Below, one piece after another: positions 50,895-58,818 of a stretch of 64,000 bases of DNA. The translations under genes were made by a program, and so were the position numbers. Source of the stretch: Ruminococcus sp. (GTDB taxonomy: Bacteria > Bacillota > Clostridia > Oscillospirales > Ruminococcaceae). The first letter of the stretch is position 1, and every line of letters starts with the position of its first letter. The notes under the pieces were generated by a model. It was not told where the DNA came from, searched no databases, and worked only from the letters and a program-made list of their open reading frames with translations. The DNA is taken from assembly GCA_015066705.1 (NCBI GenBank), contig SVNV01000004.1:36088-100087 (forward strand). The letters are read 5' to 3'.

Positions 50895-51731
50895 ATGGTT
50901 TTGATGCAGTTTCAGATTGACGATATTATAAAGGCTGCTTTGCTTGAGGACATCAACTATATCGACGTTACAACAGATTATCTTGTTGACGACGAGAGAG
51001 TTTCTACTGCAAAGTATGTTTCAAAGGACGAGGGTGTTCTTTGTGGAATTGATGTTGCTATGAGAGTTTTCAAGCTTCTTGATGAAAATGCAGAGTGTAA
51101 GGTTTTCATCAAGGACGGAGAAGCTGTCAAGAAAGGCGATGTTATTGCTGAAATCACAGCAAAGACAAGAGCACTTTTAAAGGGTGAAAGAACTGCCCTT
51201 AACCTTGTTCAGCACATGTCAGGTATTGCAACAGCTACCAACAAGTGCGTAAAACTCATTGAAGGTACAAAGGCTTCTATCGCAGAAACAAGAAAGACAC
51301 TTCCGGGACTGAGAGTGTTGCAGAAATATGCAGTAACAGTTGGCGGTGGCAAAAACCACAGATATAACCTTTCTGACTGCGCTATGCTCAAGGATACTCA
51401 CCTCGACGCTTACGGCACAATCACAAATGCAGTTAATGCCCTCAGAGAAAAAATGGGACACACAGTTAAAATCGAGGTTGAAGTTCAGAATCTGACTCAG
51501 CTTAACGAGGCACTTGAAGTGGGCTGTGAAATTATTATGCTGGATAATATGTCCTGCGAGGAAATGGCTGAGGCTGTCAAGATTGCAAACGGAAGAGCAA
51601 AGCTTGAGGCTTCGGGAAATGTAACAAGCGAAACTATCAGAAATATTGCCGAAACAGGCGTTGATATTATTTCGATGGGCGCACTTACACATTCAGTTAA
51701 GGCATTTGATATTTCTATGAAAATCAAGTAA
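50895..51731 (+). CDS. nadC: Nicotinate-nucleotide pyrophosphorylase (carboxylating)
   Basis: 278 residues. Visible are ALLEDINYIDVTTDYL, the KGERTALNLVQHMSGIATAT block, AETRKTLPGLRVLQKYAVTV and GGGKNHRYNLSDCAMLKDTH, then LEASGNVTSETIRNIAETGV and DIISMGALTHS. All are diagnostic of quinolinate phosphoribosyltransferase, which makes nicotinate mononucleotide. AAAGGA precedes the ATG. Third gene of the nad operon. Confidence 0.98.
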   Translation: MVLMQFQIDDIIKAALLEDINYIDVTTDYLVDDERVSTAKYVSKDEGVLCGIDVAMRVFKLLDENAECKVFIKDGEAVKKGDVIAEITAKTRALLKGERTALNLVQHMSGIATATNKCVKLIEGTKASIAETRKTLPGLRVLQKYAVTVGGGKNHRYNLSDCAMLKDTHLDAYGTITNAVNALREKMGHTVKIEVEVQNLTQLNEALEVGCEIIMLDNMSCEEMAEAVKIANGRAKLEASGNVTSETIRNIAETGVDIISMGALTHSVKAFDISMKIK

Positions 51732-51743
51732 GGAGTAAATTTT

Positions 51744-52343
51744 ATGGCAAATGAAGAAAACATTCAGGAAATTCCTGTTATTAATAAAATAAAGGTTTCC
51801 AGAAAAGACGACGGTAGCTCAATTATCGACATTGAAATTGACGGAAAAACTTACCCTGTCACCTTTGAGGATATCGCTCCTTATTGGAAAACAGGACTTA
51901 AAAGCGACATCTGTAATGTGGGCGTGTTCGTTCAGGGAACACTGGTGCTTTGCTGGTGCGTAAACCAGACGGGAAACAAGGGCGTAATCTTTGTTTGGGA
52001 ATCAACCCAGAAAAAGATAGTTCACGTTTCAGAAGGCTCATTCACAAGAAAGGTTGTTGTTTTCAGACACCTTGTATTTTCACTGAGAGAGGTTCCGAAG
52101 CAGGACATTAACGACCTTGTGCTATGCTGTTCACCGGGGCCTATGCTTGACGGCGACAACAAGGGAATGGTTCAGGCAATTCCTCTTAACATCAAGATTT
52201 TTGATAAGAAATTCAATATTGATAACTACAAGCTGGGCGTTAAGGACGATTCAATTATTGCAGGCTTCAGAAATGAAGTGAGAGTTATCAAGGCTTCAGA
52301 CAAGCCAAACCCTAATGGCGAAGCACCAAAAATGACAAGCTGA
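51744..52343 (+). CDS. Hypothetical protein downstream of nadC
   Basis: 199 residues, soluble, no signal peptide. The pattern is mostly beta (DDGSSIIDIEIDGKTYPVTF; GVFVQGTLVLCWCVNQTGNK; IFVWESTQKKIVHVSEGSF; VFRHLVFSLREV), ending in a Pro/Asn-rich tail. I recognise no family. The beta repeats resemble a propeller-like or jelly-roll sensor. It follows nadC by 12 bp and shares the terminator, so it is expressed with NAD synthesis genes. Confidence 0.7.
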   Translation: MANEENIQEIPVINKIKVSRKDDGSSIIDIEIDGKTYPVTFEDIAPYWKTGLKSDICNVGVFVQGTLVLCWCVNQTGNKGVIFVWESTQKKIVHVSEGSFTRKVVVFRHLVFSLREVPKQDINDLVLCCSPGPMLDGDNKGMVQAIPLNIKIFDKKFNIDNYKLGVKDDSIIAGFRNEVRVIKASDKPNPNGEAPKMTS

Positions 52344-52357
52344 CACAATGGACAATT

Positions 52358-52386
52358 AAGAGCAGGAAAAATCCTGCTCTTTTATA
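52358..52386 (+). terminator. Terminator of the nad operon
   Basis: Stem AAGAGCAGGA / TCCTGCTCTT with a 4-nt loop, followed by TTTATA. Confidence 0.85.
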
Positions 52387-52977
52387 TTGACATTTTTCCG
52401 TCGCAGAGTATGTCGCAAAATTGACTTTTTGTGGCGTGCTTACGCACGCAAGTCGATACCCCTCAAAAAAAACGCTTATGATGTAAAGGAGATTTCGCCC
52501 GTTGCGACGGGCGACCCAGGGCGTTGCCCTTTGGAAACCTACCACTTTTAAAAAGGTGGACGAAACTTTTATACTTTGGCAGGCAACAAAAAAAGAGCAG
52601 GAAAAATTCCCACTCTTTGTCATAACTATTTAAGCCGAACGCCAGAGAGGCGCTCCCACGCCGTCACTCAAAAGCATTGCCCCTCGCAAATGAAAAAACA
52701 GGCGAGGTCGGTCAAACCGTTAGGGTTTGGCACAAAAAAAGCAGCCCCTATTGGAGCCACCCATTGTGACAAGATTTATTATATTCTATCAGCATTAATA
52801 AATTATGTCCTTTGATGAGAAATATTGTAAATTTCAGGAAAATATTCCATTATTTTGTATAGCATTATCGAGTTGTAGTTTTCACTTAAAACCCATAGAT
52901 TTACTGCTGTTGACTTAAAATGAAATATGTTATATAATATCAGTGTGTTTTAAAATCTGACTATGAAAGGATTTTTT
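52387..52977 (+). other. Repeat-rich intergenic region with promoter of the cohesin-like gene
   Basis: 591 bases. It has a GCGTGC-TTAC-GCACGC hairpin (about 52434-52449), GACGGGCGACCCAGGGCGTTG-type sequence near 52506, ACCACTTTTAAAAAGGTGG (52540-52559), a decayed AGAGCAGG..CCCACTCTTT terminator (52592-52618), and family 2 copy D (52620-52738). The promoter is TTGACT (52910-52915), 17-bp spacer, TATAAT (52933-52938). No gene is convincing. Confidence 0.6.
52620..52738 (+). repeat. Degenerate intergenic repeat, family 2, copy D
   Basis: Contains GCCGTCAC, then CCCCTCGC, AGGCGAGGTCGG and CAAACC-GTTAG-GGTTTG, in the same order as copy C. The left end has diverged. Confidence 0.55.
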
Positions 52978-54168
52978 ATGAAAAGAATAATCAAAAGGAT
53001 TTTTTCTCTTTGTGTTACAACCTTGCTTGTAACCTGCCTCGGATGTGTTATGGCTTGTGCACAGGGTAGCTGTGACTTGCAGATTAGCCCTAAAAACGCA
53101 GGCGTCGGCGAGAGAATTAACGTTACTATTGAATTTTCTACCGTAAATATGGACGTAGACAGTGCAAGTTGTGTTGTTAAATACGACCCTGAAATTATGG
53201 AAATCCACGAGGATTCGCCAACTCAGGGTTCAGGCGGAAGCATTGAGATTTTCAAAATGGCCGGAGATGCTCCTGTTGTGAAAATTGATTTGGTTTTTGT
53301 TGCAAAAAAGCAGGGCTCAGCTAAACTTTCAGTTGAAAATACGTCTATTCTTAATTTTGCCGGAGAAAATATCGGAAGCCCTACTGCTGAAAGCGAGATA
53401 AAAATCGGTGCAGACAGCGGACTTGATTCCGATTCAAAGATGAAGGCTCTTGAGGTTTCTAAGGGAACACTTTCACCGGCATTTTCACCTGACGTTACAA
53501 ACTATAAGGTTGATGTTGCCAATGACGTTCTGGATATTGAAATTTCCGGTCAGATGAGAAGCGTCAAGTCTACAATTCACTTTGCAGGCGGCTTCAGTGA
53601 TATTGAGGGAATTGACGGAACTTCGCCTAAAATCTATAAGGGTAAAGTTAATCTCAACAAAGGCGACAACGTAAGAACTATCAAAATCACTGCTGAAAAC
53701 GGCGAGGAAACAGTTTATACAATCAATGTTGTCCGTCACGCTGACGGTGAAATCATTCCGATAAATCCTGAGGAAAAGCCTGTTGTTTCTGAAAAACCTG
53801 AGGAAGAAGACCCAGAGGAAACAATGAATATTTTCCAGACAAATACACCTTCAACTACTAAAACTACCGTCACAAACAAGAGTCCTAAGGATGACAATAT
53901 TTTTGAAAAGCTTTTACCTGTTTTACTTATACTAACTTTTGTTATCGCAGGGCTTCTTATCGTGATAGTTGCCTTTGCAGTAATTCAGTCTCGCAAAGAA
54001 AAGCAGAAAAAAGCAAGACGCCGTGCTCAGAGAACACAGCAATCCACAAGTTCCAAGCCACGTCAGTCACAGCAGACACAAAGACCACGTCAGCAGTCAA
54101 AGTCAACATCAAAGACTACGGTCAAAAGAAAAAAGCCGAACAATCCAAACATAAAAAGACCTAAATAA
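52978..54168 (+). CDS. Membrane-anchored cohesin-like / cadherin-like beta-sandwich protein
   Basis: About 396 residues. A signal peptide (MKRIIKRIFSLCVTTLLVTC) is followed by a cohesin-like beta-sandwich (about 30-140: VGERINVTIEFSTVNMDVDS, ASCVVKYDPEIMEI, DLVFVAKKQGSAKLSVENTS). A cadherin-like Pfam12733-type domain comes next (about 155-250: LSPAFSPDVTNYKVDVANDV, TIKITAENGEETVYTINVVR), then a Pro/Glu/Thr linker, one membrane helix (about 310-338) and a very basic Arg/Lys/Gln/Ser tail. It is likely surface-exposed with a cytoplasmic basic tail. No dockerin is seen. I use ATG 52978 after AAAGGA. Confidence 0.75.
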   Translation: MKRIIKRIFSLCVTTLLVTCLGCVMACAQGSCDLQISPKNAGVGERINVTIEFSTVNMDVDSASCVVKYDPEIMEIHEDSPTQGSGGSIEIFKMAGDAPVVKIDLVFVAKKQGSAKLSVENTSILNFAGENIGSPTAESEIKIGADSGLDSDSKMKALEVSKGTLSPAFSPDVTNYKVDVANDVLDIEISGQMRSVKSTIHFAGGFSDIEGIDGTSPKIYKGKVNLNKGDNVRTIKITAENGEETVYTINVVRHADGEIIPINPEEKPVVSEKPEEEDPEETMNIFQTNTPSTTKTTVTNKSPKDDNIFEKLLPVLLILTFVIAGLLIVIVAFAVIQSRKEKQKKARRRAQRTQQSTSSKPRQSQQTQRPRQQSKSTSKTTVKRKKPNNPNIKRPK

Positions 54169-54173
54169 AACTA

Positions 54174-54214
54174 AAAACCACTTTTGATTCCTTGTCAAAA
54201 GTGGTTGTTTTTTT
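54174..54214. terminator. Bidirectional terminator
   Basis: A 12-bp stem AACCACTTTTGA / TCAAAAGTGGTT with a 7-nt loop, A run before and TTTTTTT after, between converging genes. Confidence 0.88.
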
Positions 54215-55142
54215 AGTAAGCTACATAAAGCAAATATTTTTGTGATTTGTAATTGATAACAGTTTCAAGCTCAAAAATTTTTCCGCCACCGGTCATAACC
54301 TCATCATACCCGTCAAAGCTCTTGTCAGCAACAACCGAAACATCTCCCTTGCCGTTATCAACAGCCTGCTTCATAACGTCCCTGATATCGTCCCACGAGT
54401 AAATTTCCACTGCTTCTTTATAGAGGTAGCTGTTTTTAAAGCTGTTGCTTTCCTCGCATTTATCCCTGTCCCATCGATGACCCGATTTCCACATATAGTC
54501 CTCAGTAACATTGAAAAACTCGTGAAAAGGCGGTCTGTCCTTTTCTTCAGGCACAGGGTCATCCCATGTACAGTCTACATAATACCATTTACCGTCAATC
54601 TCCACCTGATTCCACGCGTGTTCATCACCGTCATCATCTTCGGCGTAAATGGTTTTGCAAGGAATTTCTGCCATATCCATAAACAGCTGAAAGGTTGTTG
54701 TATATCCAAGGCATATGCCTGTCTTGTTTATCAGTATACCATATGGGTTTTCGCTGTTTTTCTTTGGCTTTTCCAAAGCAGAAATAGCATCTCTGTCATA
54801 AGTTGAGCTTCCTACAATATAATCGTGAACAGCAAGCTCGATTTCGTAATCGCTTGTGGCAGTGACTTTGATTTCGTCAAGAATCTTTTTAGCTTCGTCG
54901 TAAATATCCCTTTCAAAATCAGAAAGACCGCTGTCATCACAACTTTTGTATGCCGAAACCACCCTGCTGTTGTCAAAGAGCTTATAGCCCTTTCCTATAT
55001 CCTTTGAAACCTCAAATTCCCCGTTATCATCAGTAGTCTGATTTGTATTGCTGTCGCCTTCGTGAATCTGAGTGCCATAGCTTTCACTACACCCGCACAT
55101 CATCACAAGGCAAAAACAAACACACAGAATTTTTCTAAGCAT
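54213..55142 (-). CDS. Transglutaminase-like domain lipoprotein (second)
   Basis: About 309 residues. A short lipoprotein signal peptide ends in MMCGC (Cys18). The transglutaminase core has a visible triad: Cys144 in KTGICLGYTT, His175 in DEHAWNQV and Asp190 in YYVDCTWDDP. It has a shorter linker than the protein at 3547-5037. Role unknown: surface peptidase or crosslinker. I use ATG 55142, after GAAGGAGTAAT and one base past the cimA stop. The frame from 55157 would start inside cimA. Confidence 0.85.
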   Translation of the reverse strand: MLRKILCVCFCLVMMCGCSESYGTQIHEGDSNTNQTTDDNGEFEVSKDIGKGYKLFDNSRVVSAYKSCDDSGLSDFERDIYDEAKKILDEIKVTATSDYEIELAVHDYIVGSSTYDRDAISALEKPKKNSENPYGILINKTGICLGYTTTFQLFMDMAEIPCKTIYAEDDDGDEHAWNQVEIDGKWYYVDCTWDDPVPEEKDRPPFHEFFNVTEDYMWKSGHRWDRDKCEESNSFKNSYLYKEAVEIYSWDDIRDVMKQAVDNGKGDVSVVADKSFDGYDEVMTGGGKIFELETVINYKSQKYLLYVAY

Positions 55143-55143
55143 A

Positions 55144-56727
55144 TTACTCCTTCGCAATAGGCATTACACCCATTTTAAACAGTTTATATTCAATACTGTC
55201 TGTAAGAGCCTTTACAGAAGCATTGAGAATGTCGGTTGATGAGCCGACAGTTGTCCAGACGCTGTCCTTGTCGGTTGACTCAATCAGAACTCTAACTGCC
55301 GCCGCAGTAGCAGAGGTTGTATCCACAACTCTAACCTTATAGTCTATAAGGAAGAAGCCCTCGAGGTCAGGATAAAATTCCACAAGAGCCTTTCTCAGAG
55401 CAGAGTCAAGTGCATTCACAGGACCGTTACCCTCTCCTGCTGAAATCTTATATTCATTTCCCACTCTGATTTTAACCAGACCACAGGCAGGTGTATCAAC
55501 AGAGCTGTCCTGCTCGCAGATAATCTTGAAATAGATGATTTCAAAATAAGGTGTAAACTGTCCTAAGAATTTCTTTACAAGAAGCTCAAATGATGCAGCA
55601 GCAGCCTCATACTGATAGCCTTTCTGTTCCTGCATTTTAAGCATTTCAATAATATCCACAAGCTCAGGTGAATCCTTAGTAATCTGAGGTGCAAACTTAT
55701 TAACCTTTGAAAGCACAGCAGTTTTACCGCTCATTTCGCTGAGTAAAAACTGTCTTTGGTTACCCACACTTTCAGGAGAAATATGCTCAAAGGATTTATT
55801 GAGCTTAACAACTCCGTCGATGTGCATTCCGCCCTTGTGTGAAAAAGCAGATTTTCCGATATAAGGAAGATTATCCCCGATAGTAAGGTTTGAAATTTCA
55901 GAAATACATTTAGCACATTCCGTAAGGTTTTTCATATTTTCCTCAGGAACAATTTCATAACCCATTTTAAGCTGCAAATTAGGAATAAGTGTTGCAAGAC
56001 AGGTGTTTCCGCAACGCTCGCCTATTCCGGTAAAGGTTCCGTGAACCTGTGTCGCACCTGATTTTACTGCAGAAATAGTATTTGCAACAGCACAGCCGGT
56101 ATCATTGTGACAGTGGATACCTATGCCGACAGAAAGCACTTCTCTCGCCTTTTTTGTAAATTCAGCCACCTCGTCAGGAAAGCTTCCGCCGTTTGTATCG
56201 CAAAGAATTACATACTCAGCACCTGCTTTTTCAGCAGATTTAATAACCTCAAAAGCGTATTCCTCATTATTCTTACAGCCGTCAAAGAAGTGTTCAGCGT
56301 AAAAGAAAACGGTCTTTCCGCTGTCTTTGAGATACTTGATTGTATCGGTAATCATAGCAATGTTTTCTTCTCTCGAAGTTCTTAAAATTTCGTCAACGTG
56401 CAAATCCCAGCTCTTTCCGAAAATAGCAACTGTATCAACGCTCACATTTGCCATCATCTGTACGCTTTTGTCGTCAGCAACGTCAACGCCGGCTCTTCTT
56501 GTAGAGCCAAAGGCAACAATCTTTGAATTTTTAAGGGTAACTTCCTTCATCTTTTCAAAAAACTCAACGTCCTTCGGGTTAGAAAAAGGATTTCCTGCTT
56601 CGATGTAATGAACACCGAAATCATCAAGAGCCTTGACGATATTTATTTTATCAATCACCGAAAAATTAACGCTTTCGCCCTGAGCGCCGTCACGGAGAGT
56701 TGAATCAAACACAAATAGCTTTTCCAA
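55144..56727 (-). CDS. cimA: (R)-citramalate synthase
   Basis: 527 residues of the LeuA/DRE-TIM family. The catalytic VFDSTLRDGAQGESVNFS opens the barrel, HCHNDTGCAVANTIS supplies metal ligands, and the C-terminal LeuA-type regulatory domain covers about 395-520 (KISAGEGNGPVNALDSALRK). Length and GNPFSNPKD context fit TIGR00977 citramalate synthase rather than isopropylmalate synthase. It condenses pyruvate and acetyl-CoA in isoleucine synthesis. The start is TTG 56727, nine bases after GGAG. No T-box lies in the short leader. Confidence 0.93.
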   Translation of the reverse strand: MEKLFVFDSTLRDGAQGESVNFSVIDKINIVKALDDFGVHYIEAGNPFSNPKDVEFFEKMKEVTLKNSKIVAFGSTRRAGVDVADDKSVQMMANVSVDTVAIFGKSWDLHVDEILRTSREENIAMITDTIKYLKDSGKTVFFYAEHFFDGCKNNEEYAFEVIKSAEKAGAEYVILCDTNGGSFPDEVAEFTKKAREVLSVGIGIHCHNDTGCAVANTISAVKSGATQVHGTFTGIGERCGNTCLATLIPNLQLKMGYEIVPEENMKNLTECAKCISEISNLTIGDNLPYIGKSAFSHKGGMHIDGVVKLNKSFEHISPESVGNQRQFLLSEMSGKTAVLSKVNKFAPQITKDSPELVDIIEMLKMQEQKGYQYEAAAASFELLVKKFLGQFTPYFEIIYFKIICEQDSSVDTPACGLVKIRVGNEYKISAGEGNGPVNALDSALRKALVEFYPDLEGFFLIDYKVRVVDTTSATAAAVRVLIESTDKDSVWTTVGSSTDILNASVKALTDSIEYKLFKMGVMPIAKE

Positions 56728-56764
56728 ATAATCACACTCCTTAAAGTTTGTTCCTTAATAGATT

Positions 56765-56793
56765 AGTATAACATATTTTACTATAAAATGCAA
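56765..56793 (-). promoter_or_regulatory. Promoter of cimA
   Basis: Minus strand: TTGCAT, 17-bp spacer, TATACT. Confidence 0.75.
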
Positions 56794-56839
56794 CTGCTCT
56801 CTCATACCGCCTTTGAAAAGACAGACTGAACTTTTATAT

Positions 56840-56873
56840 AATTAAAAAGCGTACGGATTTTCCGTACGCTTTA
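56840..56873 (-). terminator. Terminator of the ABC exporter pair
   Basis: Stem AAAGCGTACGGA / TCCGTACGCTTT, then TTTTTA on the minus strand. Its stem differs from the terminator at 32681 by a paired A-U/G-C change. Confidence 0.85.
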
Positions 56874-56886
56874 ATTACTCATTATA

Positions 56887-58818
56887 TTATGAAAGCTCAA
56901 ACATTCCTGTGTAGAGCTGGTAATACTTGCCCTTCTGAGCAATAAGCTCATCGTGGTCACCACGCTCAATAATTTTTCCGTATTCAAGCACCATAATAGC
57001 GTTTGAATTTCTTACCGTTGAAAGTCTGTGAGCAATAACAAATACCGTTCTGCCCTCCATAAGCGAATCCATACCTTTTTCGATAAGAGCTTCTGTTCTG
57101 GTGTCGATTGATGAAGTCGCCTCGTCAAGAATGAGTACAGGCGGGTCAGCAACAGCCGCTCTGGCTATTGCAAGAAGCTGTCTTTGTCCCTGTGAAAGGT
57201 TTCCACCGTCGCCTGTCAGCATTGTATTGTATCCGTGTGGAAGATGCTTGATGAAGCTGTCAGCGTTTGCAAGCTTTGCTGCCGCAATAATTTCCTCCTC
57301 GGTAGCGTCAAGCTTTCCGAAGCGGATATTGTCCATAACAGTTCCCGTAAAGAGATGTGTGTCCTGCAAAACCATTGACATTGAACGTCTCAAATCGCTC
57401 TTTTTAATCTTATTGATGTTAATTCCGTCATAGCGGATTTTTCCGTCAGGAACATCGTAAAATCTGTTTATCAGGTTTGTGATTGTTGTTTTTCCCGCAC
57501 CTGTTGAGCCTACAAAAGCAATCTTCTGTCCCGGCTTAGCATAAAGTGTAATTCCGTTTAAAACTGTCTTTTCAGGCACATATCCGAAATATACGTCGTC
57601 AAATTCCACCTGACCTCTTACCTGAGTGTAGGTGATTTCACCTGTTGACTGGTGAGGGTGCTTCCAAGCCCAGAGACCTGTTCTTTCGGTCGCTTCACAA
57701 AGCTCGCCCTTTTCGTTTCTTATAGCAGGAACAAGTGTAACATATCCCTCGTCCTGTTCAGGCTCTTCGTCGATAATCGAGAAAATCCTTTCAGCGCCCG
57801 CAAGAGCAGTAAGCACTGAGTTGAACTGCTGTGTGATGTGAGCAATAGGCATTGAGAAATTCCTTGTATAGGTCAGAAATGCGATGATTGTACCGACAGT
57901 GAGAGTGCCGTTGTTTGCAAGAAGTCCACCTGCAATAGCGATAATTGCATAAAGAATGTAGTTTAAGTTGTTTGAAACAGGGCCTAAGATGTTTGCAAAG
58001 GTGTTTGCGTTTGTTGCAACGTGACAGAGATTTTCATTGAGAACACTGAATTCCTCATTTGCCTCGTCCTCGTGACAGAAAACCTTGACTACTCTTGTTC
58101 CCTCAATCATTTCTTCGATGTAGCCGTTGATTTCGCCGATAGCTTTTTGCTGTCGCATAAAGAACTTACCGCTTCTTCCTGCGATAAAACCGGTAACTCT
58201 CAGAATTACAAAAAGCATTGCAATAACAATAAGAGTAAGCTGCCAGCTGTAAACACACATCATTATAAAGATTGAAACGATTGTAATTCCCTGAGAAATA
58301 AAGTTTGCAAAAGCGTTTGAAAGCATTTCTCTCAGAGCGTCAACGTCGTTTGTGTAACGGCTCATAATTTCGCCGTGAGTGTGTGTATCAAAAAATCTGA
58401 TTGGAAGAGATTCCATTTTTTCAAAAAGCTCAACTCTGATTTTACAAAGAGTGCTTGTTGAAACTTTCATCATAATTCTCTGATAGAGATATGTGGAAAT
58501 CGCACCGCAAAGATAAACAATTCCCATATAGATAAGGGTTTCCTTGAAAGGACCTATAAGTGAACGGTCTTTAAACTTCACCATAGGCTCAAGATAATCG
58601 TCGGTAATCTTCTTTAAAAATGCCGTACCGATAACACCGGCAAGTGCCGACATCACAATAAAGAATACCACCAGCACAAGAAAGATTTTAAAGCTCTTCA
58701 TATAGCTTAAAACTCTCATTACGGTTTTACCCATATTTACCGGCTTTTCTGCAGGTCTGCCTCCACCACGGTTTCCGGGACCGCCCTTAGGCAAAGGTCT
58801 TGATTTTTCTTCTGCCAT
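56887..58818 (-). CDS. ABC exporter half-transporter, subunit with intact Walker B
   Basis: 643 residues. A Gly/Pro/Arg-rich N-terminal extension precedes six membrane helices (about 40-340) and a nucleotide-binding domain: Walker A IAFVGSTGAGKTTITNLINR, signature NLSQGQRQLL (degenerate LSQGQ), Walker B VLILDEATSSID with catalytic Glu, H-loop VFVIAHRLST. The degenerate signature pairs with the degenerate Walker B of its partner, as in TM287/288 or LmrCD. Substrate unknown (drug or lipid). The start overlaps the partner stop (TGATG). Confidence 0.93.
   Translation of the reverse strand: MAEEKSRPLPKGGPGNRGGGRPAEKPVNMGKTVMRVLSYMKSFKIFLVLVVFFIVMSALAGVIGTAFLKKITDDYLEPMVKFKDRSLIGPFKETLIYMGIVYLCGAISTYLYQRIMMKVSTSTLCKIRVELFEKMESLPIRFFDTHTHGEIMSRYTNDVDALREMLSNAFANFISQGITIVSIFIMMCVYSWQLTLIVIAMLFVILRVTGFIAGRSGKFFMRQQKAIGEINGYIEEMIEGTRVVKVFCHEDEANEEFSVLNENLCHVATNANTFANILGPVSNNLNYILYAIIAIAGGLLANNGTLTVGTIIAFLTYTRNFSMPIAHITQQFNSVLTALAGAERIFSIIDEEPEQDEGYVTLVPAIRNEKGELCEATERTGLWAWKHPHQSTGEITYTQVRGQVEFDDVYFGYVPEKTVLNGITLYAKPGQKIAFVGSTGAGKTTITNLINRFYDVPDGKIRYDGININKIKKSDLRRSMSMVLQDTHLFTGTVMDNIRFGKLDATEEEIIAAAKLANADSFIKHLPHGYNTMLTGDGGNLSQGQRQLLAIARAAVADPPVLILDEATSSIDTRTEALIEKGMDSLMEGRTVFVIAHRLSTVRNSNAIMVLEYGKIIERGDHDELIAQKGKYYQLYTGMFELS

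Noticed and set aside
56728..56760. T-box leader ahead of cimA
   Set aside because: The predicted transcript leader is only about 30 nt, far too short for a T-box.
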